NCBI RefSeq assembly: GCF_000143535.2
Contig: NC_037318.1
Span: forward strand, 1,426,001 to 1,490,000
Direction of reading: 5' to 3'
Source: Botrytis cinerea B05.10
Taxonomy: Eukaryota > Ascomycota > Leotiomycetes > Helotiales > Sclerotiniaceae
Length of the DNA stretch: 64,000 bases
The notes under the pieces: generated by a model
Seen by the model: only the letters and a program-made list of their open reading frames with translations
What the model was told of the DNA's origin: nothing
Databases searched by the model: none
In this document: positions 22,935-35,008 of the stretch, one piece after another
Layout of the letters: each line of letters opens with the position of its first letter
How positions within the stretch are numbered: the first letter of the stretch is position 1
Position numbers and translations under genes: made by a program

Positions 22935-24055
22935 ATGAAATGGTTTCACATCCCCGAAGAAAAACGCCAAGGTCCAGCCCGTAGCTATTACCGCGGTCTC
23001 TGCACCGTCACCACAGCCTCCATCATCGTAATCCTATTCATCCTCATATCCCTCGTGTGCCAATTCCCCGGCAAAAACAACTCGATCCTCGACATCGAAA
23101 CCCCAAGTATCACCTACAAAATCTACATCTACCAATACTGCGTATCGAGCGGCCACGAAAATGACAGCGGAGTCGATCAAAACCCCAACGCAAGAGATGG
23201 ATTGGGCTGCCATCTAGACCTTAACCGTAAGATCGTTTTCTCTTCGTATTCCCATTCCCCGATTCCCACACTTCACCACTTCATCACTACGTGATAAAAC
23301 ATCCCACACACGCAAATGAATAAACAATAAAACTAACCCACCATTACCAAACCCCTAGCCCTCGGCTACATCGTCGCCACAACCAACATGCAAGCAGAAC
23401 CCAGCGATCTCGCCGCTTTCTACGCCTTAATGACGGCGGCATTCGCTTTCTACTACGTAGGCTGTCACGTCGTCGTTCTCACTATATATCTCTGGTGGCG
23501 TTGGTTTATGCGTCACTTTGACCCCCAAGATAAAGTGCCCAAGAAAAGTTTCACCAATCTGATGCTCGCGTGCTTTGTACGTATTTTATCCCACACCTAT
23601 CAATCCCAACCCCAACCTCAAGCACAAACCCCCCCCTAAAAAAAGGGGCAAAAAAAAAAAAAAAAAAAAAGAAACTAATCTCTCTCTCAATCTCAAATCA
23701 GATCGGACTAATCATCTTTTGCATCCCCGCCTCCTGCCTAACCCACGCCTCCTATCTCAGCAGCGGGATATCCACCCCCGGAGCCCCAAAATCCTATTCC
23801 AAAATCGGGAATCTGTACATACTATTCGTGCATTCTCTCTGGCTCTGGTATCTCGCCTCTCTCCTGGTCATCTTTCTCCTCCGCAGAAAAGAGTATCCCC
23901 CGCCGCCCAGAGCGAAGCAGGAAAAGGAAGAAGACACGGAATCGGTTTCGGGTACATCGATGCCAGGTTCATATTTTCCAGGCTCGGAATCTGCGGGGTC
24001 GACGCTTCGTCCGGTGCAATTTGGAGAGGAGGCTAATGGATGGCGTCAATATTGA
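22935..24055 (+). CDS. four-span SUR7/claudin-like membrane protein, copy C
   Basis: Exons 22935-23226, 23359-23576 and 23702-24055 join to 287 residues. Intron 1 (GTAAGA...CCCTAG) is phase 1 and intron 2 (GTACGT...ATCAG) is phase 0; intron 2 contains a 20-base poly-A run at about 23651-23670. Helix 1 is residues about 23-43 (TVTTASIIVILFILISLVC). The loop has ITYKIYIYQYC (Cys69) and Cys92, paralleling the TYKIYxxxYC of copy B. Helix 2 is about AFYALMTAAFAFYYVGCHVV, helix 3 starts at intron 2 (IGLIIFCIPASCLTHA), and helix 4 is NLYILFVHSLWLWYLASLLV. The tail is Pro/Glu/Ser-rich. Third and last member of the tandem group, convergent with Pal1. Function unknown beyond the probable SUR7/claudin-like fold. 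Confidence 0.75.
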
Positions 24056-25519
24056 CGAGGGGGAGCTCCCTTCACATATACATGTATACATAGACCTTTT
24101 TCTTCTTTTTTTCTTCTTATCTCGATGAGTAGAATATAAACAACCCTATATTCACAATACATGCCCAACGCATAAACCACAAATCCCTCTATCTTCACAC
24201 AAGTGAACGATATAAGTGACAGCAAACAACCCATGTCCAAGTCACAACCACAACAACTCATGAAATTATGAATTCATTGCCATACTCAAGCTTGAAAAGT
24301 CGAGTATCATCAATTCATAAATCCATCAACTACTTAACTCCACAATCACACTCACACTCACACTCACACTCACACTCACACTAACCCTCCACAATCCTCT
24401 CCACAGCACCCTCATATCATATCATATCAAATCATATTATACCATCCCATTCCATCCCCAAACCTCAATATATCCATCTCACCATCCACCCCACCCCTCT
24501 ATCCAGCCCCTATCAAAGTCCTCAGCATACTCCAACGTGCCTCAACGTCCACAAGTCTCCATCTCTCTAAACACCCCCAAGATAACTACTACACTTTAAT
24601 GTCAATCTCAAAGAAAACATCCACTAGCCAAAGGTCTAAATCTCATTCCTTATGTGCTCCAAATCCATACATAATCAACAAAGGGCACTAGCCAACTCAA
24701 TAATACCTGCTCGACACAATAATTGCGTTGCATACATAGATAGTCTCACTTCACATCTCATATCTCACCCACCCATGCAACCATGATTGAACACAAAACC
24801 CTATCAATTGCCAATCAAATCAAATTATTGAGTGTACGTGTGCATTGTCATCTACTACTAGGTTTCTCCTTTCTACCCAACGAATCTCATCCCTGCCGCT
24901 CTTATCCTCTCCTTGACCTTTGACCATCGAGTCTACATTACGCTTATACCGGTGTCACTCCAACAACTCTTTCCTTCCTCAAGACCACTTAGTGTCTAAC
25001 CAACTACACGAGAATGGACGCATCTGAGTCCATTCGATCCAGTCACTGCCCGTAACCTTGTGTCTAAAAACCCATCCCAGTCCTCAAATCTCACTGGCAT
25101 TAAAAAAGATTTCCCATCTTCCTCGCCCCTCCCCCTCCAACCTCCCTCGAGCTACGGGGTAGTTCATGTGTACTCCCATACGCCTATGAAATCAAATAAC
25201 AATTTATGGGCCATTGACCCCTTAAGATAATTCAAGAAAAGAAAGATTCTTCATGATGTAAGAACCAAAGTTGAAGTTCAAGTGAAAAAATGTGAAAAGT
25301 TCTCTATTCCGAAAGTTCATGCAGAGTACCATATCCAAACTCGGGGGCGTTAGGCGAGAGTGATATAATACGCGATGAGTAACAGCAATGCAGGGAAAGG
25401 AGCAAAATGTGGAAAATATGGGTGCTTGATCAATGTTAGATCAGACGCAGACGTCCAGGTCCCTTGTTATCCAGAGTGCGATAAAGAGACAAATAACGAA
25501 CTTGCTGTTGGTTGGTAAT
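24056..25519. other. intergenic between copy C and Pal1 (convergent 3' ends)
   Basis: AT- and pyrimidine-rich sequence with no coding potential. It includes the imperfect hexanucleotide repeat listed separately at 24346-24384. Confidence 0.5.
24346..24384. repeat. imperfect (CTCACA)n microsatellite
   Basis: About 39 bp of ctcaca-type repeats in the convergent intergenic region, with one small phase slip. Confidence 0.8.
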
Positions 25520-27419
25520 TTAAAGTAGCTGAGGTGTTGCGGTTGGCAATGGCTTGTTCTCAACTCTTGGCTTTCGTGGCCCTCCCTTCAAACTCTTAAC
25601 TCTAGACAAGAATCCTCCACCATTGGATGCGGGAGCTCTGGATGATTCCCCGATGCTATCGCTAGTGACACGCCTTTCGATTCCTGGAGGGTTAGAAGGA
25701 GCGCGAGAGCGGCCAGGTCTTGGTGGCAATTCGGGAAATGCAAGTTTTTCTTCCTTGATGGTATCATCGCGCTTGCCAAATTCATTGAAAAATGGGTTGG
25801 CTTCATTCGCTCTACTTCCACCGGGTGTGTATCCGTCTGGAGAAGTGGCATTGTACATGCCTTCTGGGCTAGTCATTCTCCCAGGAGGTCCGTAATCGCG
25901 TCGGCTATTGATGCCGCGGATCTTCTGTGCCAGTGACTTCTTTCGAGATAGCCCACCATCCATACCGAATTGCTCATTCTGGTTCTTTTGAATGGCTGCA
26001 CGAGAAGCTGGAGCACCCTCAAGGAAAGTAGAAGTTCCTAGGCCTATGGATTCTTCACCATGAACTGGCTCAACACGTGTGGTTGCACTTTCAATGGCAG
26101 ATTCTGTGCGGCTAGGCATTCCTGGGCGATGCCCATAAGGTTCAAAATTATCGGCCTTATCTCCTCCACGAGAATAATCAAGATGTGCTTCTGCATCATT
26201 ATTACCCATAAACGTTGCGTGATCAGGCTTCTTGTTCAAAGGTCCACCACCACCAAGGGAGTTATTGGCTGAATCTTTGGCGAAAGCTTGCATTGGTGCA
26301 CGACGACTTCCTGTTCGATTACGGCCTGGCAAGCAGGCATCGAATGGTCCATCATGATGAAATGCTGTAGGCCGATTAGTAATGTTTTAATGATAGAGAA
26401 TGATAGTCTTTAACCTACTGCCAATTCCGAAAATGCTGGTGGCATCTAGTTGATCGATAACATCGAGAGGTGCCTTCTTCTTGGTTTTGTCTGCAGCACG
26501 CTTACGATCACGGTATCGCTTTTCCTTCTCCAAGCGTCTACGTTCATCTTCTGGATCAAGTAATTTGGGCTTTCGTTCCATGATAGATGTGTCGGAGTTA
26601 CGTCTTGCTCTTCGTTTTGGGCTATCGTTGGGGTCGGCAAAAATATCCAACTCTTCTTCGTTGCGTGGTCTGCTTATGGATGGTTTCCCAGCTGCTCTTC
26701 TCGCACGCATTGCCTCTTCCTGGGACCGCATTGGTCTGTGACCCGATGGTCTTCCCGGTGGGACGTTCTCTCCCTGAGGTCGGGTTGTGCTTGTGTTTGA
26801 GCGTGCCATTCCGGGTTTGCTGCTTCTGTTTGGAACAGGTTTATCACCGAGTGTCAGTTCGTCCTGTATGGTTGATGTCAGCATTACTTTCTTATGTAGC
26901 CATATCTAGCCAGCGAGATTATGATAAGAGTATTCATGGTTTGTGATGAACGTACAAATAAATCCGCGGCGTTTCCTGTAAGAGCTGGCCCTGGTGAAGT
27001 CGGGCTTGTTCGAGAAAATGCCATCGTGTCTGTTGATGTTTGATTCGTAGCTGGGGAATCGAGGAATGGATTTCGTGATAAAGGTCTTGGAGGAGGTTCT
27101 CGGGGGGAACGTTGGGTAGAAGAGGGCATAGCTGGAGACACGGCTCGATTCCTAAAGGGGTTGTTGGACGATAGATTGGCTGAAAGTCCAGGCGATCGAT
27201 TGCCTGTTTAGAACATAAGATTCAGATATCAGTCTATGGATTCATGCTTGTCGATGATGGGGAATGATAGGAAGAGTGAAACGCTGGACATCCAACTTGA
27301 TACAGGCCAGCCGTGATAAGTGGAGATGACAGTTTTGTCGTCGCAGGCTCGCGGCGCATAGATTACAAGAATGATTTGAACTTACCATCATAATCTGGTT
27401 GGATAGAGCTTAACGACAT
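25520..27419 (-). CDS. pal1: Pal1-family cell morphology protein
   Basis: Four exons, 27419-27386, 27203-26956, 26863-26419 and 26364-25520, join to 523 residues. Donors are GTAAGT, GTACGT and GTAGGT; phases agree throughout. The N-terminal region has PPPRPLSRNPFLD, an NPF-type motif. The middle has EEELDIFADPNDSPKRRARR and MERKPKLLDPEDERRR. The Pal1 core follows: LDVIDQLDATSIFGIG, then FHHDGPFDACLPGRNRTG. The long Ser/Pro-rich C-terminal half is probably disordered and carries charged phosphorylation-like sites. In Schizosaccharomyces pombe, Pal1 localises to growing tips and is needed for cylindrical shape; endocytic-coat links are also reported. The equivalent role here is inferred. The first exon is only 34 nt, so the start could be missed by simple gene finders. 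Confidence 0.9.
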
Positions 27420-28639
27420 TGTGGCAAAGATTGTGATGACGACACAGATCCCAGAATTAATTACTGTAATAAGTTGTGATGAGTTGATTACAGGAATCAG
27501 GGGAATGTGATCCGGGTTATTTTTTTATCAATTTGACGTCGATGTATTGGTGTAGAAAGGAAATAAAGTTTTCTTCTTCCTCGTTCCTCTTTTTGAAGGA
27601 TGTTTGAAAGCTTGATAGGTTTCTTTCTCGGCCAGGGAAACCAAGAAGTGTGCGGGTGCTGGATGGCGATGGCTGGTTGGTTGTTCGCACGCCGTTCGGA
27701 GGGTGATTGATATGAAGGAACGAGTGCGTTTCCTGGAGATTGGGACGGGGTGGTTTTGATGATTCTTGTTGGATCCTCTAGCTCGCCCTCTTCGAGAGCA
27801 CTTGTACACGAGTGCTGTCCTATATCGTGCTGTAACTGAATCAAAGGAAACCACCTGAGCGAGCAAGGTAAAAGAGAACAGACCGATCGATTCTGGTCCG
27901 TGTCAGGATAAACGGTGAATTTCTTAGCGACCGAGGCCTAACCAAGCACTCACTACCTATGTGGTGTGCAAATTTGTGTTTGAGACGTGTAGAATCGATT
28001 GGATACCAATCTCAATACTAATGTCAATATGAGCCGATATTCCTTCCCCCCTTAAGCTTGAGAGAGGCGTCGTGTCGGCCGTCCTCCTTCCCTTTCTTTG
28101 GTCCTTTCACTTTAGGTCTCAAGATTAATTGCGCGCAATCAAACAAATTAAAATCCTTTGGGGAGCTTCGAAGGTGGTGCGGAAGGGATAGGAGGGGGAG
28201 GGAAAGAAATGTGGATAGAGATGGGACAGGATGTGAGATGCGAAAATGCTTGATGCACAATCGTAATCTTATATCCCCGTTCGTCTCCCTTGATACCCTT
28301 TGCTCAAATTGAATTCAGAGCCGAATTTGATTCGAGGATTTTGTATCAGGTGTGGATTCGATTTCGACTGCTTGACGATCTTCAAATTTAGTAATTGTGG
28401 TTCTCTACCGAATTCCCTGTCAAATCTGCAAAGGTACCAGTAGGGAACCGAGGGTTGAAATTGTTCAGGAGTCGATAATAATGTGGATGTGTACGTTGGG
28501 GGTTTTGAATGGAACAGTAAATGAAGGGCGAAATGAAGTTTGAAGTTCCAGATGCTTGATTAATTAACGGAAGGGTGAATGGGTGAGCATGAGGTGGTAA
28601 GTTGTATGGATCTATAAATTTGACCGTTTCCTCTTTCGT

Positions 28640-28735
28640 TGGAATGAGGGAGATGAAGAGGTCGAGGGAGAGAGGGCGAGAGGGAGAGGGAGGGAGAAGG
28701 AGAAGGAGAGGACGAGGAGGAGGGGAGAAGTGGAA
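28640..28735. repeat. long purine-rich (GA/GGA) tract
   Basis: About 95 bp that is almost only A and G on the plus strand, with short mirror-like gagagg/ggagag units. About 60 bp further, 28798-28825 is a TCTCT repeat of opposite base composition. It lies in the Pal1 upstream region, about 1.2 kb from its start. Confidence 0.75.
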
Positions 28736-30730
28736 GTTTTATGCGGAATCCACGGTATGTCAAAAGCGGGGAGTAGCTGTTCGTCCTTTTTCTCCGTATC
28801 TCTTCTCTTCTCTTCTCTTCTCTCCTCAATAAGTCGTGCCAGCCCGGTACAGTAAGAATGCTTATTAGGTACGATAATCTGATCGGAGGTGTGATGTGAT
28901 GTGATTGCGTATATTGCAATCGTCCCTGTGAAGACAATCTATTCCCTTTTGATGCTTTCGATCAACAGCATCTGCCCAGGGAGGTGTGTATGTCAATTAT
29001 CCAAACGAATAGACGAGTGCAGGCAGGTAGGCAAACTTCTTTTTTGGTACGATGACGATGTCTTTTGATATGACCATGCGCGACTTTCTTTTTTGGCGGG
29101 CTCAAAACGATAGTTAGGCGAAGGATGATTGATATTATTGTGTAGGATGTCCTACGGTGGATGTGGATGTGGATGTGGTGCAGTCAGTGGTAAATGAGGC
29201 TATTGAAAGAAGTTGTGTAGAAGTTCTTGTCTGTAGGTAGGTATCGAGGTAGTGTCCCTATGATATGTTTGCTGGAGGGGAAGAGGTAAAGAGGAGTCTT
29301 TCTTCCTTTTTGGGTCAAGGATGAATGAAGCAAAACATCAGATGAGCAGCTGATGAGTGAGGCCTTCTCTTGACTGTTTGAATCACACTTTCTTCTTTAT
29401 TTAGCAACTGTCTACTTTCGTATCTAATATCAAATATCAAATATCTAATCTCTAATAGCTAATATCTGATAGATATTACAAAGTATTGAATGAATTATGG
29501 ATACATAACACCTTCCTACCTTCCTCCCTTCCTCCCCCCCCTACATCCTACACTGCTTTGAATCCTACATCTCCTCAATCTTCTTTCCTTGTTGTCTTCT
29601 ACCTTCCGCCTCGCCCCATTCCCCATTCCCCATTCCCTATGTATGCTGCACTTTTCTTTTGGCATCAATATCCAATGCCAAGAGAAGGTTGTCTGGAAGG
29701 GGCTTGGGTCCGAACAAGGAAGCTACTTAAAAGTTCGGGGAAACCTTGCTAATGTTTTGATACCATCATCCGAACGAAATGTGAAATCTCACCAACATAA
29801 TGCAAAGCCTCAACTCCTAGGAGCAGGCACGACTTTGTGCAAATCTGAATGCAACCTCAAAAGGAGCCACCGATATAAAATACATGGTACACACGAGAAA
29901 TCCCTTGTGCTCCTACCTATCACTACCTATGCTTGACCTGTCGTAAGTACCTTTCTACAGATCCCACCGATAAATCCCAATATTGATCTGGTTAGAGGAA
30001 GGATTGATCATATTTTTTGGGCTGAATAGCTCGAAAATAGTCCCACCTGTCGAAGATACATAAGAGCCTATTAAAAGAACTACCCATAGCCATTGACAGT
30101 AGTAGTATTGGGCAAAAGCCATTGACTCCTGAGCCACCCCATCTGAGAGTCCGTGGAGGAACACTTGCCTGGATGAGTTTAGTTTGGCGTCTTTGGACTC
30201 GACCGTCTCCAAAGGAACCGGCTGATGGTATCCAGTAGCAAGTCAAGATCGTACCTACCTAAGACCCTACTACGTATTGCTATCAGACCTTATCCCGATC
30301 CTTCGAAAGAACTTCCTTAAGACGGGGAAGGGGAGGGGAGAGGGTTTGGCAATTGGTACATCTCAAGATCTGTGAAAGATCGTATCGAAGAGTAGTGTGA
30401 CTAGTGTATCTACCATCAATGGACGCCAAGAATTGGACATATTTTGAAGATTCTAGATTCTTTGGGGTTGGACATTCAATACAGAATAAAATGGATCGAT
30501 TTTTTCCACTCCTCAATATTTCCATTGCCGAGATTTGTTTGTCCTGGCTAATAAATTGAACAGTGAACACACATATTTGACAGCAATGCCGAGAACTGGA
30601 GATTCTGAACATCCAAGTGGATCTACTTGTTAGCATCCACAGGGAGGAAAGATCTCGAGAGGGGTTGGGAATAGGGGACCTATGATAGCTTCAGGTACAA
30701 GAGTCAAGTCTCCACCCCAGATGGTTAGTT

Positions 30731-30759
30731 TGATGTTCCTGATGTTCCTGATGTTCCTC
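30731..30759. repeat. three copies of TGATGTTCC
   Basis: Nine-base unit tgatgttcc repeated three times in a row in the MED31 upstream region. Confidence 0.75.
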
Positions 30760-31397
30760 ATTTTAAGCTTCAAAGCACCAACGAAATTTCACAGAAAAAA
30801 GGCTCCAATTTTGTAAGACCAACGAGACAGATAGAGTATGCAGAATGACAGCTTCACAATTTATGCGATGAAAATCCATCGGCGAATCTAGAGAAGTCTT
30901 CGAGAGCTCCGATTCATGCAAAAGTTCTTCCTGAGCATTGACAGATTGATTGTGATGCATTAGTTAGTAATTATTCAACAAGTCTTGGGTGGTTTCCTTC
31001 GGATGAGTGGGATTAGATAATAATAATGACTAATCATTCGATGTAAGGCCACCAGGGCCAAAATCCTACCTAGCCTTATCCATCAAAGCTTTATCGGTTT
31101 ATGAGATCTACAGCCTTGTATATCACAATCAAACAAAATCATTCCCTCCCATCCATCATCCCATCATCCCCACGCACGCATCGTAAGCTTGAACTCAATC
31201 TCCTATACCCAACTTCTCTATCGATTTCGAATTTCAACGACGTCATCACACTTTCATCTTCCGTTCCGCCCTGTTCCACCACCAAAGGTTCCGCGAAACA
31301 TCCGCAGATTTCGCAGATTTCCCCGGGCGCGATCAAATCCATCCCTTGCTTCACAGGTACATTTTGCGCAACTCAGCACACGCAACGCGAAAACAAA

Positions 31398-32034
31398 ATG
31401 ACGACGATCAATTCCCCCCCGGAAGATATTAAGATGGGGGATGGTACCAGGGTAACCCCTTCGGTATCTGGCGAGAATGAGGAACCAAAATTTGGGGGAT
31501 TTTCGAGGTTTGAAATCGAACTCGAGGTATGTTGAGGAATTTAAATGTTTTCTTGGGGTTTGGGAGAGTGGACTCGTGGAATAAAGGGTTATCATGGAAC
31601 TGGTAGAGTTGTGCATATTGTCTTCTGCAAGTTCGCACATGGGGGCTTGAATATCCATTCCCTTTGAACTCGAACTTTCCCTCTACAACTCCTAATTATT
31701 ATTGCCCCCCTTCCAATCTCCATCTACTTAATGTTCACCTGCTGACTCTCTCTAGTTCATAAACGCCATCTCATCGCCCCACTACCTAATGCACTTAGCC
31801 TCCCTCTCCTCTGGCACTCTCCTCAGCTCCCCGCCATTCATCGCCTACCTGAAATATCTACAATACTTTACTCAACCCCCATATCTCAAATTCCTCACCT
31901 ATCCTGGACCTAGTCTAAAGCATCTAGAGTTATTACAAAATGAGAATTTCCGGAGGGATTGTTTGAGTATAGATATTATAAGTCTGCTCGCTAATGAGGA
32001 TATGGCAGCAGTGGAGAGGTGGCAGAAGGAATGA
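31398..32034 (+). CDS. MED31: Mediator complex subunit 31 (Soh1)
   Basis: Two exons, 31398-31526 and 31756-32034, join in phase 0 to 135 residues. The intron has a GTATGT donor and a TCTCTAG acceptor. The joined protein shows the Med31 signature in order: FSRFEIELE-FINAISSPHYLMHLA, then FIAYLKYLQYFTQPPYLKFL, then YPGPSLKHLELLQNENFRRD. This matches the family pattern of a short helical bundle. Med31 is a conserved small subunit of the Mediator middle module that bridges activators and RNA polymerase II. The N-terminal 35 residues are not conserved in the family as I know it. The ATG at 31398 was chosen because it follows a typical CAAAATG context and starts a frame that joins correctly. An upstream frame from 31101 is not needed. 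Confidence 0.93.
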
Positions 32035-32685
32035 TGCAGTGGAGGGAATGGAGAAATCAATAATCCATCCATGTTCCATAGGTAGATCCGTCGGACTTAA
32101 TTTCGAGAGCATATGCTTCGAGCGGGTTGGCTCTCACTCGCCTTTTATCAGAAGATCCTATTATAGGACAGTCGCATTTATCATTTGCGCTCATCAGCAA
32201 TTTGAAGGCTGGCATGATACTATACTCGAGAAAGGTTTACCAGCACGCGAGTTGAAGTATTGGATCAGGCTTACCCGAAGGCATTGACGATGGGAAAAAT
32301 GTTTCGCGATATACCAGGAGTTCTAGGTTTGAGGTATGAAGCAATTGACTACATTGGAATGGTGGCATGGGAGAACAAGTATGGCTGAGAAGTAGAGGCT
32401 TCTTTTTAATACTTCTAAATTAGAATAAAATCTGACGCCTTTTATGATGTGGAGTCTACAACCAAATGCAGACTACCTATCTCACAAGGTATATTAACCA
32501 TTACGCCGTGTTGCAAAAGCCCAACCCAGATGTCCTACGCCATGTTCGCTCAAATTTTGATCTTAAGTTTCCCAGTGAAATCTGCGTGACAGGTCCCTTC
32601 GCGATCATGCATCTAACATGTTGTTTCATGTCGACGTCCCCCAACTTCGTCGCAAAGATAATTTTGCAAACCCATTCTCATTAAT
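32035..32685. other. intergenic between convergent MED31 and RPC11
   Basis: No supported gene; the short frames at 31994-32287 and 32466-32684 have no motif. Confidence 0.45.
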
Positions 32686-33295
32686 CTAATTCTCTCTCCA
32701 TTGGTTCGTACATGTCATACACTGCACCCGGATTGTTAGCCTCATTCCTCTTACATCATAATCATTCACGACCTCCCCTTCTTTTTCCCCCTCATCCTCT
32801 CCCTGATCCCTCCTGTTCTTGAAATTGCTACTAGCACCCCTACTTTCCAAACCCCAAACAACCCAAGTAGCGAAGACAAAAAGAAGACTTACCCTATAAA
32901 ATCCCGTCATCGGTTCATCCGCACTCCGAATCTGCACAAATCTCGCCGCTGCCACCATACCATTACACTCACTATTCGCGCACTGTTTAGGATAGGTATC
33001 GGCATTTGCCCAGGCATCTTTACCGCCAAACACATCTTCCTTTTCTTCGCGCACAAAGGTTTTGCGATCGAAGATGGAGCGGGTGAGGATGTATTGGTAG
33101 GGACAGGTGAGACATTCGAGACGGTTTGCGCCGGTGAGATCTTGCGTCGAGGTGGGTGTGGGGGTCGAGGAATGCGGTGTCACGGAGACGGTGAGGATGT
33201 TGCTGCAGGAGGGGCAGACTGATGGGTGAGAGAGATTAGTTAGAGAGAGGGAGGAGGATGGAGGGGTAGGGAGGGAGGGGCGTACAGAGAAGCAT
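32686..33295 (-). CDS. RPC11: RNA polymerase III subunit C11 (Rpc11/RPC10), TFIIS-like zinc ribbon
   Basis: Exons 33295-33286 (10 nt), 33218-32893 and 32721-32686 (36 nt) join to 123 residues. The start MLLF-CPSC is formed across the first intron; the first zinc ribbon is CPSC...CLTC with LECLTCPYQYIL. A linker DVFGGKDAWANADTYPKQC leads to the second ribbon: CANSEC, then the conserved hairpin QIRSADEPMTGFYR and the final CMTCTNQWREN built from the tiny last exon. The acidic Asp-Glu in the hairpin supports RNA cleavage by stalled Pol III; C11 is also needed for termination and reinitiation. Length is slightly above yeast (about 110) because of a Thr/Ser/Pro insertion after the first ribbon. 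Both terminal exons are easily missed by automatic annotation. Confidence 0.95.
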
Positions 33296-34192
33296 TTTGA
33301 TGGTTTGGGATTGATATCGGATTTTCGAAGTGCTCGGTATTCCTTTCTTCCCTTTTTCCCAATTCGTTCCTGTGAGTCTTTCTAATCTCTCGCAAATCAC
33401 AGTTATCAGCTCCCACAAAATTCGCCAATTGTATTGTTGATTCAACGTCGCGCGCAATTTCCAAAGTCGAATAGTTAATCTCAAGCTCTTTATCAATTTT
33501 ATCAACCTCATCATAGGAACTTTTTTTTCCCGCTCCCACCGCTTACATAAGGACAGCCCACCCTCACACAGCATATCTCATCCCACCTTCCAATCACAAA
33601 CCTCCCAGCAAAAGCGTCCTCGGACCCAAACCTAAAAACTCCACCGATAGGTCCTACCCTCACCCGACTGAGTGAAATGGGGCAGGCTCAGTCGACAGGG
33701 GTGCTAGGCTCTGGGCTGAAAAATGTTGGCCTGTTGTTACAGAGTCGGTGCGTTTGGTTCGGAGGAGTGGATTGATTGATGGATGGGTGTTTGGAGAAGC
33801 GCTGGACTGACCTTACTTTCTATACCTACGAACTACAGACGTGCATACATACACACGGAGGATTCTGCAAGATCGGATCAGATACTTTTTTCTTCTCCTC
33901 TCTCGTCTTATAGTTATCTTTTTTTCTTCTTCTACGAGCAGACGTATGTGTGTGTCTTTCGTCTGAATAGTTTGAGAGAAGCAAGGATCTGCAATTACGA
34001 ATTTACGAGAATACGAAAGGTTGAGGAAGGGAAGAGTGTCTGTTGTGTCGACGATTGTTTGAGTTGGGTTACGGAGTCTTGTACGCTGCGCCGTGGGTGA
34101 CTTGACTTGAGTTATTTGAGGTCTTCGGATTGTGAAGTTTGGGATTGCTGTATTGTGGACGAAAGGAAACGGAAACGGAAAGATCAGATAAA
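33296..34192. other. divergent intergenic region, promoter of RPC11 and the ankyrin gene
   Basis: No gene seen. Contains pyrimidine tracts near 33890-33945. Confidence 0.45.
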
Positions 34193-35008
34193 ATGGCGGA
34201 TCCGAGAAATGTTGAGTATGAAGAGGAAGAGGTGCACCTGCCTATACTTCCTCATCCAAGTATTTATACTAACACGCCATTTTCAAGACCCCAATCGAGA
34301 CACAAATTCGATCCGCGATCTCCACCAACTCAGTAGGCACTCTGAATGTTGCACTCGAGAGGTTTTCTACTCCAGAAGAGGGTGCTGAATACCTCAACAC
34401 CCATGCATTGGATAGAGATGGAAATGTAGCATATCACTTTGCTGCTAGGAAAGGAAAAGGTAAATCCATACTTGCATCCATATCTCAACACCAATGTTTC
34501 CCGCCTCATTACAATCAGACAAAAGAATACCCATTAACACAGAAATTCCCATGAAGCTCAAATTGTCAACGAACTCCTCGATTTAGAAGGATTCGAATGC
34601 GACCCCCTAAACCGCAACGGCGAAACACCGTTACATTCTGCCGTCCGCTGGGTAAACGACACCAGAGACAACTGGTCTGCGGGTCTTGAGCTGGTCGAGA
34701 TGATGCTCGAAGCCGGTAGTGATAATCGAATTCGCAATAAGCAAGGCAAAACCGCTGCTGACTTGGTCGAAGCACACCGAGACTTGAAACAGTTACTAAA
34801 AGATCACGAATATGAGGAGTATGACGAAAATGGTGAGCCAGTAGTGAAGGCACCTGAGCCTGAGAAGATCGAATCGGGATATCTGGATATCGATGAGGCA
34901 CAAAATGAGGAGGATGATGATGCTGGAAGTGCATACAGTGGGAGTGACAGTGAAGAGGAAGCTGAGTGGAACAGACTTCGACAAGAGAAAGAAAGAAAAG
35001 CGAATTAG
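34193..35008 (+). CDS. small ankyrin-repeat protein with acidic C-terminus
   Basis: Exons 34193-34231, 34288-34459 and 34557-35008 join to 220 residues. Intron 1 has a near-perfect TACTAACAC branch point and a TTTCAAG acceptor, but a weak donor (GTGCAC) is needed to keep frame. Intron 2 uses GTAAAT and ends ATGAAG. Ankyrin-like repeats read DRDGNVAYHFAARKGKAQIV, then NRNGETPLHSAVRW, then NKQGKTAADLVEAHRDLKQL. The C-terminal 60 residues are strongly acidic (YSGSDSEEEAEWNRL). Size, two to three repeats and an acidic tail resemble small nuclear or ribosome-assembly ankyrin proteins such as Yar1 and an uncharacterised fission yeast protein, but I cannot assign it to either. Alternative first exons are possible. 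Confidence 0.75.

Larger units (their letters stand above)
27420..31397. other. divergent intergenic region, 4 kb, simple-sequence rich
   Basis: Holds the 5' flanks of Pal1 (minus) and MED31 (plus). It contains a long purine-rich tract and pyrimidine repeats (separate entries) and GGATGT repeats near 29155-29178. Open frames such as 28560-28937 come from these repeats. No gene supported. Confidence 0.5.

Noticed and set aside
23651..23670. Poly-A run as a frameshift in tetraspan copy C
   Set aside because: It falls inside intron 2, which has proper splice sites, so it does not affect the protein.
28560..28937. Long open frames in the purine tract
   Set aside because: They are products of simple-sequence DNA, translating to Ser/Pro or Arg/Glu repeats.
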